The notes beneath the pieces were generated by a model. The model had not been told where the DNA came from. It searched no databases and saw nothing but the letters and a program-made list of their open reading frames with translations. A stretch of DNA of 64,000 nt from Pseudodesulfovibrio sp. JC047 (GTDB lineage: Bacteria; Desulfobacterota; Desulfovibrionia; Desulfovibrionales; Desulfovibrionaceae), in contig NZ_WUEH01000006.1 of the NCBI RefSeq assembly GCF_010468615.1, positions 120,497 to 184,496 of the forward strand, in the 5' to 3' direction. Each line of letters opens with the position of its first letter. The first letter of the stretch is position 1. Both the position numbers and the translations under genes were made by a program. Shown piece after piece: positions 25,789 through 35,121 of the stretch.

Positions 25789-25820
25789 ACAAAAACGCCC
25801 CGGGTCCATGTCCCGAGGCG
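25789..25820 (-). terminator. Terminator after recA
   Basis: Minus-strand ACGCCTCGGG and CCCGGGGCGT (one wobble pair) followed by TTTTT. Confidence 0.88.
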
Positions 25821-25842
25821 TTGTATCCGGGCTTAAAATTTA

Positions 25843-26889
25843 CTACTTTTCAGCATCTGCGGCTGGGTCGGCCTCGTCTCGGAATCCGAGATGTGTCATC
25901 AGTTTTTCTTCGATGGAATTGGCCATGTCCGGGTTGTCCTGCAAAAGCTGGCGGACATTTTCCTTGCCCTGGCCCAGTTTTTCAGACCCATAAGCGAACC
26001 AGGAACCGGATTTTTCGATAATGCCGTGCTCCACTCCCATGTCGATGAGTTCTCCCATGCGACTGATACCTTGTCCGTACAGTACATCAACCAATGCCTG
26101 ACGGAAGGGCGGGGCGACCTTGTTTTTGACCACCTTGATACGGGCGCGAATGCCGTAGGCCTCATCCTTGTCTTTCAATGTCTGGATACGGCGGATATCG
26201 AGACGGCAGGATGCGTAGAATTTGAGGGCGTTACCGCCAGACGTGGTTTCCGGATTGCCATACCCGGTCATGCCGATCTTCATGCGGATCTGGTTGATGA
26301 AGATGACCACGCAATGGGATTTGTGGATGGTGCCGGTCAATTTCCTGAGCGCGTGGGACATGAGTCGGGCCTGACCGCCAACCTGGGTCTCGCCCATCTG
26401 CCCTTCGAGTTCGGCCTGGGGGATCAGTGCGGCGACCGAGTCGATAACCACAACGTCCAGTGCGCCGGAACGAACGAGCAAGTCCGCGATTTCCAGCGCC
26501 TGTTCACCGTAGTCAGGCTGAGAAATGAGTAGGTCGTCAGTCTTGACGCCCAACCGTTTCGCATAGCCTGGATCAAGTGCGTGTTCCGCGTCGATGAAGG
26601 CGGCGTTGCCACCAGCTTTTTGAGCCTGGGCAATGATGTGCAGGGCCAGGGTGGTCTTACCAGATGATTCTGGTCCATAAATTTCGATGACGCGGCCTCG
26701 GGGGACCCCGCCAATGCCCAGCGCAATGTCCAGACCGATCGAGCCAGTCGGAATGGCGGGTATGGAATGGGACGCTTCGTCATCCATACGCATGATCGAG
26801 CCTTTGCCGAATTTGCGTTCAATGGTGGTGAGAGCGGTACCAAGCGCCTCTTTGCGCAGTGTCTTGGGGTCAACGGCTTTTCGTGCCAT
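25843..26889 (-). CDS. recA: Recombinase RecA
   Basis: 348 residues. Walker [10 protein letters not shown] at residues 72-80, [11 protein letters not shown]alker B, the L1/L2 DNA loops ([22 protein letters not shown] and [21 protein letters not shown]) and typical acidic C-terminus. Central to homologous recombination and the SOS response. A strong GGAGG precedes ATG 26889. I could not identify a confident LexA box in the 245-bp gap to the divergent gene, so SOS control here is assumed from the family, not seen. Confidence 0.98.
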   Translation of the reverse strand: MARKAVDPKTLRKEALGTALTTIERKFGKGSIMRMDDEASHSIPAIPTGSIGLDIALGIGGVPRGRVIEIYGPESSGKTTLALHIIAQAQKAGGNAAFIDAEHALDPGYAKRLGVKTDDLLISQPDYGEQALEIADLLVRSGALDVVVIDSVAALIPQAELEGQMGETQVGGQARLMSHALRKLTGTIHKSHCVVIFINQIRMKIGMTGYGNPETTSGGNALKFYASCRLDIRRIQTLKDKDEAYGIRARIKVVKNKVAPPFRQALVDVLYGQGISRMGELIDMGVEHGIIEKSGSWFAYGSEKLGQGKENVRQLLQDNPDMANSIEEKLMTHLGFRDEADPAADAEK

Positions 26890-27134
26890 ATATTCATCCT
26901 CCGGGATTTACGAGCTGCAATACTTGAGCAACATGTTCAAATACCAGATACACGAGAGGTGGGCAACACTCATATGGAGAGATAAAATGCTGTGTGTATG
27001 CAGTGAGTTATTGTATTTAAAGGCATTCGTCCTCTGTTGTGGCGCGTGATATTTCTTTTTCTGTTTTTTGTTGCTCGGGGTGAGAGGCTGCAAAATTCTT
27101 GCCCTTGTCCGCGAACTGACATAGTGGTCGCCCC

Positions 27135-28208
27135 ATGGTGGATATGAAAAAGAACTATGACGCGCTTGCGTTGTTGTCCGGTGGTCTGGATTCGATTCTG
27201 GCCATACGGACTGTGATGGACCAGGGATTGACGGTGCTCGGTTTGCACTTTGTCACGCCCTTTTTTGGCAAACCGCATCTGATCCCGTTCTGGCGGGAGC
27301 ACTATGGTATCGAAGCGGTGGCCGTGGACATTCGACAACAGTATGTTGATATGATGTTGGACGGTCCCTCGCAGGGGTTTGGCAAGTGGCTCAATCCCTG
27401 TATCGACTGCAAGATCACCATGCTTTCGCACGCGGTGAAACTTTTGCCGGAATACGGGGCGAAATTTCTTGTTTCCGGTGAAGTCGTGGGCCAGCGGCCA
27501 ATGAGTCAGCGGGCCGATGCCTTGAACCTTATCACGAAGCGGGCGCATGTCCGGGACGTGTTGCTTCGCCCACTCAGTGCCAAGAATTTGAAACCGACGC
27601 CCATGGAAACATCGGGGTTGGTGGATCGTGACCAGCTTCTCGATTGGTCGGGACGGGGACGCAAGCCGCAATACGCTTTGGCAGAAGCCTATGGTTTTAC
27701 CGAAATTCCCACCCCTGGCGGTGGCTGTTGCTTGACCGAAGCCTCTGGTGCCGCCCGATTTGTTCAGGTCTTGATTCACCGTCCACGCCCGACGGCCACG
27801 GATTTTTCCTTGGCGCGGGCCGGTCGTCAATACTGGGCCGGGTCCCATTGGTTGACCTTTGGTCGAACTGCGGAGGACAATCAGCAGATCGAATCGTGCG
27901 TGGAGTCGACTGATTATATCTTCAAAGTGGCGAATTTCCCGGGACCGCTGGCCGTGGGACGGCCTGTTGCCGGGGAGTGGAGTCCCGAGGCCCTTCAGGA
28001 TGCGGCCGCGCTCATGGCGTCTTATTCCGGCAAGGCCCGAAAGCATTTTCAAGCCACGGGGGAAAAGGTCGAGGTCACAGTCGATCGAGGCACTTCCACT
28101 GAAACTCTCAGGGTCATTCCGACCCGTGAAACTGTTTTTGCCTGGACAGAACCCAAGCCTGAACTCGTGAAGGAATGGAAAAAGTTACAGATCGAATCTG
28201 AAGCCTAA
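27135..28208 (+). CDS. PP-loop ATPase, ThiI/MnmA-like tRNA thiolation family
   Basis: 357 residues. N-terminal PP-loop SGGLDSILA (about 15-23) that adenylates the substrate, a C-I-D-C cysteine pair (NPCIDCKI), and a TPGGGCCLT motif near residue 200, the pattern of proteins annotated as predicted tRNA (5-methylaminomethyl-2-thiouridylate)-methyltransferases related to ThiI/MnmA. The last 150 residues form a separate domain of uncertain type. It probably transfers sulfur to tRNA or another acceptor; the exact target is not decided by the sequence. ATG 27135 is used; ATG 27144 with GGTGG just upstream is an alternative. A CaCA exchanger gene follows 36 bp later. Confidence 0.78.
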   Translation: MVDMKKNYDALALLSGGLDSILAIRTVMDQGLTVLGLHFVTPFFGKPHLIPFWREHYGIEAVAVDIRQQYVDMMLDGPSQGFGKWLNPCIDCKITMLSHAVKLLPEYGAKFLVSGEVVGQRPMSQRADALNLITKRAHVRDVLLRPLSAKNLKPTPMETSGLVDRDQLLDWSGRGRKPQYALAEAYGFTEIPTPGGGCCLTEASGAARFVQVLIHRPRPTATDFSLARAGRQYWAGSHWLTFGRTAEDNQQIESCVESTDYIFKVANFPGPLAVGRPVAGEWSPEALQDAAALMASYSGKARKHFQATGEKVEVTVDRGTSTETLRVIPTRETVFAWTEPKPELVKEWKKLQIESEA

Positions 28209-28244
28209 CTTGCTCCCTCTTTTCACATAGCATATACATATACA

Positions 28245-29174
28245 ATGACTATCGATATTATCACCTTTTGCGCTGCTGCGGTTCTGCTGTGGTTCGGTGC
28301 CAACTGGATTGTGACTTCGGCTGCGCTTATCGCCCGTAAATTCAATGTTTCCGAACTGGTTATCGGGTTGACCATCGTGGCTCTCGGCACGTCGGCCCCG
28401 GAATTTCTGGTGACGGTCAATGCCGCCTTTCGTGGCCACAACGACATTTCCCTGTCCAACGTGGTCGGTTCGAATATTTTCAACCTCGGGTTTATTCTCG
28501 GGCTGATGGCCATTATCAAACCATTGGTTTCCAATCGGACCATTGTCTATCGGGACGGTCTGCTCCTGTTCCTCACCACCGCCGGTATTCTGGCCGTGTC
28601 CTTTGTGGGTGAACTCGGTCGATGGTTCGGTGCCGGGCTGATGTCTCTGCTTATCGGCTATCTCATCTATCTCGGCATGAAGCGTGAATCTCCCGGTGAA
28701 GACGAGCTGGAAGAACTCAAGGGAAAGACCTTTTCATGGTTGGATGTGGTGCTGCTTCTCGGCGGATTCGTGTCTATTGCCGCTGGTGGGCATCTCATGG
28801 TTTCTGCCGCTACGTCCATCGCGACCTCGTTGGGTGTTTCATCCTGGGTGATCGGGGTGACTGTTGTTGCCGCCGGTACCAGTTTGCCCGAATTGGTGAC
28901 CTGTCTGGCCGCATCGGTCAAAGGCAAGAACGAAATGCTCCTCGGCAACCTGATCGGGTCGGATTTCTTCAACTTCGCCGGAGTCCTTGGTCTGACTTGT
29001 CTGCTCAAACCGCTGCCCGTCTCGCCCGAGGCCTCAAGCGGATTGATTGTTCTGGTTGGGATGGTCGGTCTGGTCTTGATCCTGCTGCGCACCGGCTGGC
29101 GTGTTTCCCGCTGGGAAGGCGCGTTGCTTATCGCCATCAACCTCATTCGTTGGACACATGATTTCATGGCCTAG
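28245..29174 (+). CDS. Sodium/calcium exchanger (CaCA family, YrbG-like)
   Basis: 309 residues, about ten membrane helices. Two alpha-repeats carry the ion-binding motifs: GLTIVALGTSAPEFLVT in the first half and GVTVVAAGTSLPELVTC in the second, each followed by NVVGSNIFN and NLIGSDFFN. These define K+-independent Ca2+/cation antiporters of the inner membrane, expelling Ca2+ in exchange for Na+ or H+. A short acidic cytoplasmic loop (SPGEDELEELKG) joins the halves. Probably cotranscribed with the PP-loop gene, though there is no functional link. Confidence 0.93.
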   Translation: MTIDIITFCAAAVLLWFGANWIVTSAALIARKFNVSELVIGLTIVALGTSAPEFLVTVNAAFRGHNDISLSNVVGSNIFNLGFILGLMAIIKPLVSNRTIVYRDGLLLFLTTAGILAVSFVGELGRWFGAGLMSLLIGYLIYLGMKRESPGEDELEELKGKTFSWLDVVLLLGGFVSIAAGGHLMVSAATSIATSLGVSSWVIGVTVVAAGTSLPELVTCLAASVKGKNEMLLGNLIGSDFFNFAGVLGLTCLLKPLPVSPEASSGLIVLVGMVGLVLILLRTGWRVSRWEGALLIAINLIRWTHDFMA

Positions 29175-29196
29175 ATGGGTGTGAGTCTTTTATACC

Positions 29197-29650
29197 CGGG
29201 CTTTGCCCGGACCCACCAGAGAACCTTTTGAAAAAGGTTCTCTGGACTCTCCAAAACTTTGTGTCGCTCGCTTCGTTCGAAGCTGTCGGCAGCGTGCGGT
29301 TGTGCGGGTCTTGGGAAAGAAAGGCGTTTGGGAATGCCTTCGGCGACCAAAGAACCCTTTGAGAAGGGTTCTCTGGACTTTCCTAAACTTTGTGTCGCTC
29401 ACTTCGTTCGAAGCTGTCGGCAGCAACTGTTCGTGCGGCTTTTGGGAAAAGCGTTGTAAAAAACTTAAAACGCATTCTTTTTGCGAAATTTTCTCATTTC
29501 TTAAGCTAATCCCTCTTTTATTACTCTGACGTCTTCAATCCCACTCAATCGAGAACGAATGCCCTCGCCGAAGGCGCGACAAAAAGTTCTGGAGGGGAGT
29601 CCAGAGGGGAACCTCTTCCAAGAGGTTCCCCTCTGGCCGTCGGAGACATT
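29197..29650. repeat. Composite intergenic repeat element, copy 4 (two B modules)
   Basis: Orientation as copy 2. Two B modules about 140 bp apart (GAACC-TTTTGAAAAAGGTTC and GAACCCTTTGAGAAGGGTTC, each with 'gtgtcgctc.cttcgttcgaagctgtcggcag'), an AT-rich spacer ending 'cttcaatcccactcaatcgag', then module A with the 17-bp-arm palindrome (loop CC) closing at GGCCGTCGGAGACATT. The B core differs from the other copies (CTTCGTTCGAAG instead of CTTCGCGAAG), a self-complementary substitution. The rest of the gap to 29796 shows nothing. Confidence 0.92.
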
Positions 29651-29796
29651 CCATACCTCGAATCATCTGCCTGTGTTGTCACAGAGTTGGTGGCGTTTGG
29701 TCACCTGGTCTTCGCATGGCAGCACGGGAGTGTCACATTGAGGGCGTAGAAATGAATCCATCAGAAAGAAATACCGTCCTTAAGGAGGTCGAAGTG

Positions 29797-31287
29797 ATGA
29801 TGGATTTTGGAAAAAAATGGATGAAAGGTGTTTGTACACTGCTGCTCGCCATGGCGTGCGTGGTTGGTGGAGGGCTGGCAAAGGCCGAGGCTGGCGAGAT
29901 AACCGCCAAATATGTGTTCCTTTTCATTGGTGACGGCATGGGATTGCCGCAACGGGCGGCGACTTCGGCCTATACCGGGAAACAGCTTGCCATTGATGCC
30001 ATGCCCGCACAGGGAATCACCACGACTTTTGCAGCCGATCGGTTCATCACCGGATCTGCGGCATCTGCAACGGCCTTGGCGTCGGGTATCAAGACCAATA
30101 TCAACTATATCGGGGTTGATCCTGATTTCAAGCCGGTCAAGACCATCGCTGAGATGGCGCGTGATCAAGGTAGGAAAGTCGGCATTGTGTCGTCGGTGTC
30201 CATTGACCATGCTACGCCAGCGGCTTTTTATGCACACGTCAAGACCCGTAAAATGTACCATGAAATTGATGTGGCTTTGGCGCAATCCGGGTTTGATTTC
30301 TTTGCTGGTGGCGGACTCAAGGACCCTGCTGGAGTGAAGTCCAAGAAGCCGTTGGGCAATGCTCTGAATATGGCCCGGGAGAACGGGTATACCATTGTGA
30401 ACACGAAAAAGGATTTCATGGCTCTCAAGCCGGGCGATGGAAAGGTCTTGGCCTGGAATGAATGGTTGCAGGACGGCAAGGCCCTTCCCTATGCCATGGA
30501 TATGACGGATGCAGATATCACGTTGGCCGAGTTCACGGGCAAAGCCATTGAAATGCTGGACAATGATGATGGGTTTTTCCTGATGGTCGAGGGCGGTAAA
30601 ATCGACTGGGCGTGTCACGCCAATGATGCCACCGCATCGATCTTGAACACCATTGCGTTTGATGCCTCTGTGCAACAGGCATTGGCTTTTTATGAAAAGC
30701 ATCCTGATGAAACCGTGATCGTGGTGACAGGTGACCATGAGTGTGGCGGACTGACACTTGGCTTCGCCGGGACCAAATACGGGTCACATTTCGATATTCT
30801 CAGCCAGCAGAAAGTTTCGTTCCAAAAATTCACGGATGAAATCTTTGCTGAGTTCAAAAAGACGGGCGGCGGTTTTGAGGCGTTCAAGCCGGTTGTCACC
30901 GAAAATTTTGGCTTGAAATTTTCCGGGAACCCCAAAAAGGACGCGCTGGTTCTGGCTGATTTTCAGCAGACTGAAATTCGGGCCGCGTTTGAACGGTCCA
31001 TGCAGGGAAGCGAAAAGCTCAACGCGTCCGAATACCTGATGTACGGTGAATATGAGCCGGTGTCTGTCGCCATTACCCATGTGCTCAATCAGAAGGCCGG
31101 TTTGGGATGGACTTCGTACAAACACACGGGGGTGCCGGTGTCCACATCCGCCATTGGTGTGAGGGCTGCTGCGTTTAACGGCAGCTATGACAATATCGAT
31201 ATCGCCACCAAACTCATGAAGATCATGGGACTGAAACCCGAAGCCAAATATGTGGATTCGGGGGCTGTGCGTCTCGCTGTCAACTAG
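29797..31287 (+). CDS. Alkaline phosphatase (PhoA family), exported
   Basis: 496 residues. Start ATG 29797 (or 29800) follows a perfect TAAGGAGG. Signal peptide (KGVCTLLLAMACVVGGGLA...AEA). Mature enzyme: VFLFIGDGMG with metal aspartate, nucleophile serine in FITGSAASATALASG, SVSIDHATPAAFYAH, then VEGGKIDWACHANDA and VTGDHECGG carrying zinc-site Asp/His residues. A periplasmic metal-dependent phosphomonoesterase supplying phosphate. No pho box was recognised upstream. A hairpin terminator separates it from the YibE/F gene. Confidence 0.93.
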   Translation: MMDFGKKWMKGVCTLLLAMACVVGGGLAKAEAGEITAKYVFLFIGDGMGLPQRAATSAYTGKQLAIDAMPAQGITTTFAADRFITGSAASATALASGIKTNINYIGVDPDFKPVKTIAEMARDQGRKVGIVSSVSIDHATPAAFYAHVKTRKMYHEIDVALAQSGFDFFAGGGLKDPAGVKSKKPLGNALNMARENGYTIVNTKKDFMALKPGDGKVLAWNEWLQDGKALPYAMDMTDADITLAEFTGKAIEMLDNDDGFFLMVEGGKIDWACHANDATASILNTIAFDASVQQALAFYEKHPDETVIVVTGDHECGGLTLGFAGTKYGSHFDILSQQKVSFQKFTDEIFAEFKKTGGGFEAFKPVVTENFGLKFSGNPKKDALVLADFQQTEIRAAFERSMQGSEKLNASEYLMYGEYEPVSVAITHVLNQKAGLGWTSYKHTGVPVSTSAIGVRAAAFNGSYDNIDIATKLMKIMGLKPEAKYVDSGAVRLAVN

Positions 31288-31307
31288 ATCAATTATCTGT
31301 CATTCTC

Positions 31308-31339
31308 GGGCGAATCGGGTGACCGGTTCGCCCGTTTTT
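31308..31339 (+). terminator. Terminator after the alkaline phosphatase gene
   Basis: GGGCGAA (31308-31314) pairs with TTCGCCC (31327-31333), with an inner CGG/CCG pairing, followed by GTTTTT. Confidence 0.82.
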
Positions 31340-31351
31340 CAAGGAAAGTCC

Positions 31352-32494
31352 ATGGATTCACCTCAGAGAAAATCGCGTGATTGGTTGCTTGTCTCCCTTT
31401 TTACCCTGCTTGCCATTGCCTTGTATTGTGTCCCAACGGGATTCGAGACGCATACGGATACGGAAGCGGTTCGGTGTACGGCTGAAGTCATGGCCGTGGA
31501 CAATGCGAATCTTCAGGAACTCGGCATGATTCGGACCGGGGAACAGGCGGTGACCCTCAAGTTGTTGGACGGTCCATACGCCGGGCAGGTGCATGATGGA
31601 CACAACCAGTTGCTCGGTCAGATGGACCGGGACAAGGAATTTCGGGTCGGGGATACCGCCTATGTGGTGCTGACCATCGGGGAGGGGGGCGAAGTCATTT
31701 TCGTGAATCCGCAGGCCCATTATCGATTGGGGCTGGAATTGCTTTTACTCGGGTTGTTCGCGGGATTGCTTATTCTTTTTGGCGGAATGACAGGACTGAA
31801 GGCCCTGTTGTCTTTTGTGTTTACCGGCATGGCACTGTGGAAGGTCCTGGTTCCGTTGCTCCTCAAGGGGGCGGACCCGGTCTGGCTTGCGCTGTGCGTG
31901 GTCGCTTTGCTCAGTGCGGTCATTATCTTCATGGTCGCCGGGATCAATCGTCTTGGTCTGACCGCCTTTCTCGGCGCGTTTTTGGGCGTGATTTCCAGTT
32001 GTGTCTTGGCCGTGTTCTTTACCGAAAAATTTCATGTGCACGGTGCGGTCATGCCCTTTGCCGAAACCCTGTTGTATGCCGGATACGGCCATCTGGATCT
32101 GACGCGGATCTTCATGGCCGGGGTGTTTCTGGCATCCAGCGGCGCGGTCATGGATTTGTCCATGGACGTGGCGGCATCCATGGGTGAAGTCGTTGCCAAG
32201 AAACCCGATATCACCAGGGTGGAGGCCGTGTGGTCCGGGATTCGCGTGGGACGTGCCGTGGTCGGAACCATGACCACCACGTTGTTGCTCGCCTATTCCG
32301 GGGGGTATGTGACGCTGCTCATGGCCTTCATGGCACAGGGTATCCCGCTGGGGTCCACGTTCAATTTCATTTACGTAGCCGCCGAGGTACTCAAAACCCT
32401 GATCGGCAGTTTCGGATTGGTCATGGTCGCACCGTTCACCGCCATCGTGGGCGGCGTCTTGCTGGTGAAAAAAAGCCCTGATGCAGGGCACTGA
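31352..32494 (+). CDS. YibE/F family membrane protein
   Basis: 380 residues. One N-terminal membrane helix, an extracytoplasmic domain of about 100 residues (TAEVMAVDNANLQEL, GPYAGQVHDGHNQLLG, VGDTAYVVL), then seven or so C-terminal helices with GGMTGLKALLSFVFT, ASSGAVMDLSMDVAASMGEV and GIRVGRAVVGTMTTTLLLAYSGG, the YibE/F hallmark. Function of this family is not established; it is predicted to be a transporter-like membrane protein. ATG 31352 follows AAGGAAAG. Separate from phoA by a terminator but very close, so its promoter must overlap that region or arise by read-through. Confidence 0.87.
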   Translation: MDSPQRKSRDWLLVSLFTLLAIALYCVPTGFETHTDTEAVRCTAEVMAVDNANLQELGMIRTGEQAVTLKLLDGPYAGQVHDGHNQLLGQMDRDKEFRVGDTAYVVLTIGEGGEVIFVNPQAHYRLGLELLLLGLFAGLLILFGGMTGLKALLSFVFTGMALWKVLVPLLLKGADPVWLALCVVALLSAVIIFMVAGINRLGLTAFLGAFLGVISSCVLAVFFTEKFHVHGAVMPFAETLLYAGYGHLDLTRIFMAGVFLASSGAVMDLSMDVAASMGEVVAKKPDITRVEAVWSGIRVGRAVVGTMTTTLLLAYSGGYVTLLMAFMAQGIPLGSTFNFIYVAAEVLKTLIGSFGLVMVAPFTAIVGGVLLVKKSPDAGH

Positions 32495-32558
32495 AGCATT
32501 GACGAATGACGCGGTATAGGCCACACCATGAATGAATCTTACAGTGCAAGGAGTCGCA

Positions 32559-32990
32559 ATGTTGTCAGTGCTCGGAAATATCATTTGGTGGGTTATCGGT
32601 GGGTTGTTCATGGCTTTGGGATGGTTCTTGGCGGGATGCCTGATGGCCATCTCGATTATCGGCCTGCCTTGGGCGCGGTCTGCGTTTGTCATCGCCAAAT
32701 TCGCTCTGATTCCTTTTGGTCGCACCTTGATTCGACGGGATGTCCTGACAGGGCAAAAAGACGTCGGAACATCGGACTGGGGTATCGTGGGCAATATCAT
32801 CTGGTTCATTTTTGCAGGATGGTGGCTGTGCGTGGGACATATCATGGCCTCGCTCGGTTGCTTCATCACCATTATCGGCATTCCGTGGGGATGGCAGCAT
32901 CTCAAGCTGGCCGGAGCCACCCTGGCCCCCATTGGCATGACGTCCGTGACCGTGGAAGAGGCGGAAAGAGTGTACGGCGTCAGACCGTAG
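32559..32990 (+). CDS. YccF domain-containing inner-membrane protein
   Basis: 143 residues, two duplicated halves, each beginning with a GNIIW motif: LGNIIWWVIGGLFMALGWFL and VGNIIWFIFAGWWLCVGHIM, followed by ISIIGLPWARSAF and ITIIGIPWGWQHL. That internal duplication is the definition of the YccF family. About four membrane helices; function unknown. ATG 32559 is preferred over 32532 because AAGGAG lies 6 nt upstream. Confidence 0.88.
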   Translation: MLSVLGNIIWWVIGGLFMALGWFLAGCLMAISIIGLPWARSAFVIAKFALIPFGRTLIRRDVLTGQKDVGTSDWGIVGNIIWFIFAGWWLCVGHIMASLGCFITIIGIPWGWQHLKLAGATLAPIGMTSVTVEEAERVYGVRP

Positions 32991-33108
32991 TATGAGAATT
33001 GTGCAAAAGCGTGCACGCCTCTTGCCAGAGGGGGAAATCCTGCTTACATACACAGGAACAGCCGGGATAACCTCGGCGAATATTTGGGAGTAATTCGGAG
33101 GAATTTCA

Positions 33109-33840
33109 ATGGCTCAATATCCTAGTATGCAACAGACCGGCTCGCGTGCCGATGTTGTCAATGCCTTTATGCGCGGCGTGTATGGCTGGATGAGCGCGGG
33201 CCTCGGGCTGACCGCTCTGATTGCCTTTGCCGTGACCCAGTCCCAGACATTGTTGCAGATGTTTTTTGTCGTGGACCCGGCCACTGGCGCAGTGGGTATG
33301 TCCACATTGGTTTTCATCCTGCTTTTCGCTGAGTTGGGTATCGTTTTCTACCTGAGTGCGAAAATCAGGACCATGGCACCGTCCACGGCAACGGCTTTGT
33401 TCATGCTCTATTCCGGGCTGAACGGCCTGACCCTGACCCCGATCCTTTTGGCGTATACCGCTGAATCCGTGGCTTCGACCTTTGTCATCACTGCGGGAAT
33501 GTTCGGGACCATGTCCATTTACGGACTGCTCACCAAAAAGGACCTGACCAGTTGGGGCAGCCTGCTGTTCATGGGCCTGATCGGTATCATCATCGCCATG
33601 GTCGTGAATATCTTTCTGCAAAGTTCCGCAATGGCCTTTGCCATCTCGGTGATCGGTGTGATCATTTTCCTCGGTCTGACAGCCTATGACACGCAGAAGC
33701 TCAAGACTATGGGAGAATCCGTTCCCATGAACGATTCCGCCGCCATTCGCCGTGGAACCATTCTGGGTGCGCTCACCCTGTACCTTGATTTCATCAACCT
33801 TTTCCTCATGCTGCTTCGGTTGCTGGGGAACCGCGAATAA
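33109..33840 (+). CDS. Bax inhibitor-1/YccA (TMBIM) family protein
   Basis: 243 residues, seven membrane helices. FMRGVYGWMSAGLGLTALIAF at the start and the family motif region GLTLTPILLAYT...AGMFGTMSIYGLLTKKDLTSWG; the C-terminal YDTQKLK with its acidic residue and LYLDFINLFLMLLRLLG are typical. Bacterial relatives (YetJ) are pH-sensitive calcium leak channels; others (YccA) modulate FtsH. Good ribosome site CGGAGGAATTTCA. Followed by a terminator. Confidence 0.92.
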   Translation: MAQYPSMQQTGSRADVVNAFMRGVYGWMSAGLGLTALIAFAVTQSQTLLQMFFVVDPATGAVGMSTLVFILLFAELGIVFYLSAKIRTMAPSTATALFMLYSGLNGLTLTPILLAYTAESVASTFVITAGMFGTMSIYGLLTKKDLTSWGSLLFMGLIGIIIAMVVNIFLQSSAMAFAISVIGVIIFLGLTAYDTQKLKTMGESVPMNDSAAIRRGTILGALTLYLDFINLFLMLLRLLGNRE

Positions 33841-33868
33841 TTTCGCGGGAATTGAAACCATCTGTCAC

Positions 33869-33905
33869 TGGCCGTATCCGAAACGTCGGATGCGGCCATT
33901 TTTTT
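33869..33905 (+). terminator. Terminator after the BI-1 family gene
   Basis: TGGCCGTATCCGA and TCGGATGCGGCCA (13-bp arms, one wobble) followed by seven T residues. Confidence 0.93.
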
Positions 33906-34017
33906 GGGATGATTCCAGTGTCACAAATGGGTGAACTTTTTTGGGGCAGGGAGTTGCGTCTTGTCACGAGCGGCTGTCAGACGTATGATTCACTCTGCTT
34001 TTTCCCTTTGGAGGACC

Positions 34018-35112
34018 ATGTCTGAATCTGTCATTGATATACAAAAGAAATGTGCCCCTGTGCTCAAACCGGCCGCGAGTGTGTACGGGCGTGTCATGCG
34101 GGTGCGCGAAGCAATGTATGCTCGCGGGATGCTGCGTCACTGGGAGCCGCCTGTACCCACGGTGTCTGTGGGAAATATTGGTTGGGGCGGGACCGGCAAG
34201 ACCCCGGTGGCCGACTGGCTGCTTGGGTGGGCTGAAATCCATCGGCTGAAAAGCGTTTTGTTGACACGAGGGTATGGCGCGCATCCTCCATCCGTGCCGT
34301 ATCTGGTGCGGCCGGAATCCCTGGCTGAATCAGCCGGTGATGAACCGCTCATGCTGGCCCGGTCTCATGCCCGGGCACATATTCTGGTGGACCCGCAACG
34401 TATTCGGGCCGGAAAACTCGCCATGAAACGATTCTCTCCGGATGTGATGATTTTGGATGACGGGTTTCAGCATATGGCCGTGGCTCGGCATTGCAATCTT
34501 GTGCTTTTGAAACCCGAGGATGTGGGAAGCGGGTGGAATCAGCTCATTCCTGCCGGTTCATGGCGTGAGCCAGCGTCCGCTCTGGCCCGTGCCGATGCGT
34601 TCATGCTCAAGATCAGCCCGTCGGAATTCGAGACACTGACACCAGCCCTGCGTCAGCGGCTTGGCGCGTTCGGAAAGCCGGTGTTCAGTTTTCAGATCAA
34701 GCCGACCGGGGTGCGTCCCGTGCGTGGTGGAGAGGCTGTCCCTGATTTTGATTCGGCCTCATACCTGCTCGTGTCCGGGGTGGGCGATCCTGCTCAGGTC
34801 AAAGAAACCGCCACGCGATATTTAGGGTATCCGCCCACGGAACACATGATCTTCAAGGATCACCATCCGTATTCGCAAAAGGATGCGCTGGCCATTGCCG
34901 ATTCGGCCCGAAAGGCCGGGTGCGAGGCCGTGCTGTGTACGCCCAAGGATGCGGTCAAACTCGGGCCACTCTGTTCTGAAGCATTCTGGGAATTCGATCT
35001 TCAGCTGGCATTTGGTCCGTCGCTGTTCACTGACGGTGTCGATTTCGAAGCATGGTGGACCCGGCAGTTCAATGATATTTCAACACGCCTTGTGAACAAG
35101 GCCCACTCATAG
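34018..35112 (+). CDS. lpxK: Tetraacyldisaccharide 4'-kinase
   Basis: 364 residues. Walker A GGTGKTPVADW from residue 57, then LLTRGYGA, GDEPLMLAR, LDDGFQHMAVAR and a C-terminal FKDHHPYSQKD, TPKDAVKL, all signature LpxK motifs. Membrane-associated kinase that adds the 4'-phosphate to the lipid A precursor disaccharide, so the organism makes lipopolysaccharide. ATG 34018 follows GGAGGACC. RNase R starts 9 bp after its stop, so the two are cotranscribed. Confidence 0.95.
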   Translation: MSESVIDIQKKCAPVLKPAASVYGRVMRVREAMYARGMLRHWEPPVPTVSVGNIGWGGTGKTPVADWLLGWAEIHRLKSVLLTRGYGAHPPSVPYLVRPESLAESAGDEPLMLARSHARAHILVDPQRIRAGKLAMKRFSPDVMILDDGFQHMAVARHCNLVLLKPEDVGSGWNQLIPAGSWREPASALARADAFMLKISPSEFETLTPALRQRLGAFGKPVFSFQIKPTGVRPVRGGEAVPDFDSASYLLVSGVGDPAQVKETATRYLGYPPTEHMIFKDHHPYSQKDALAIADSARKAGCEAVLCTPKDAVKLGPLCSEAFWEFDLQLAFGPSLFTDGVDFEAWWTRQFNDISTRLVNKAHS

Positions 35113-35121
35113 GAGGCTGTC

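Noticed and set aside
26890..27134. LexA box upstream of recA
   Set aside because: TTGA-N9-TCAA and CTG-N8-CAG type sequences are present but neither fits a known LexA consensus well enough.
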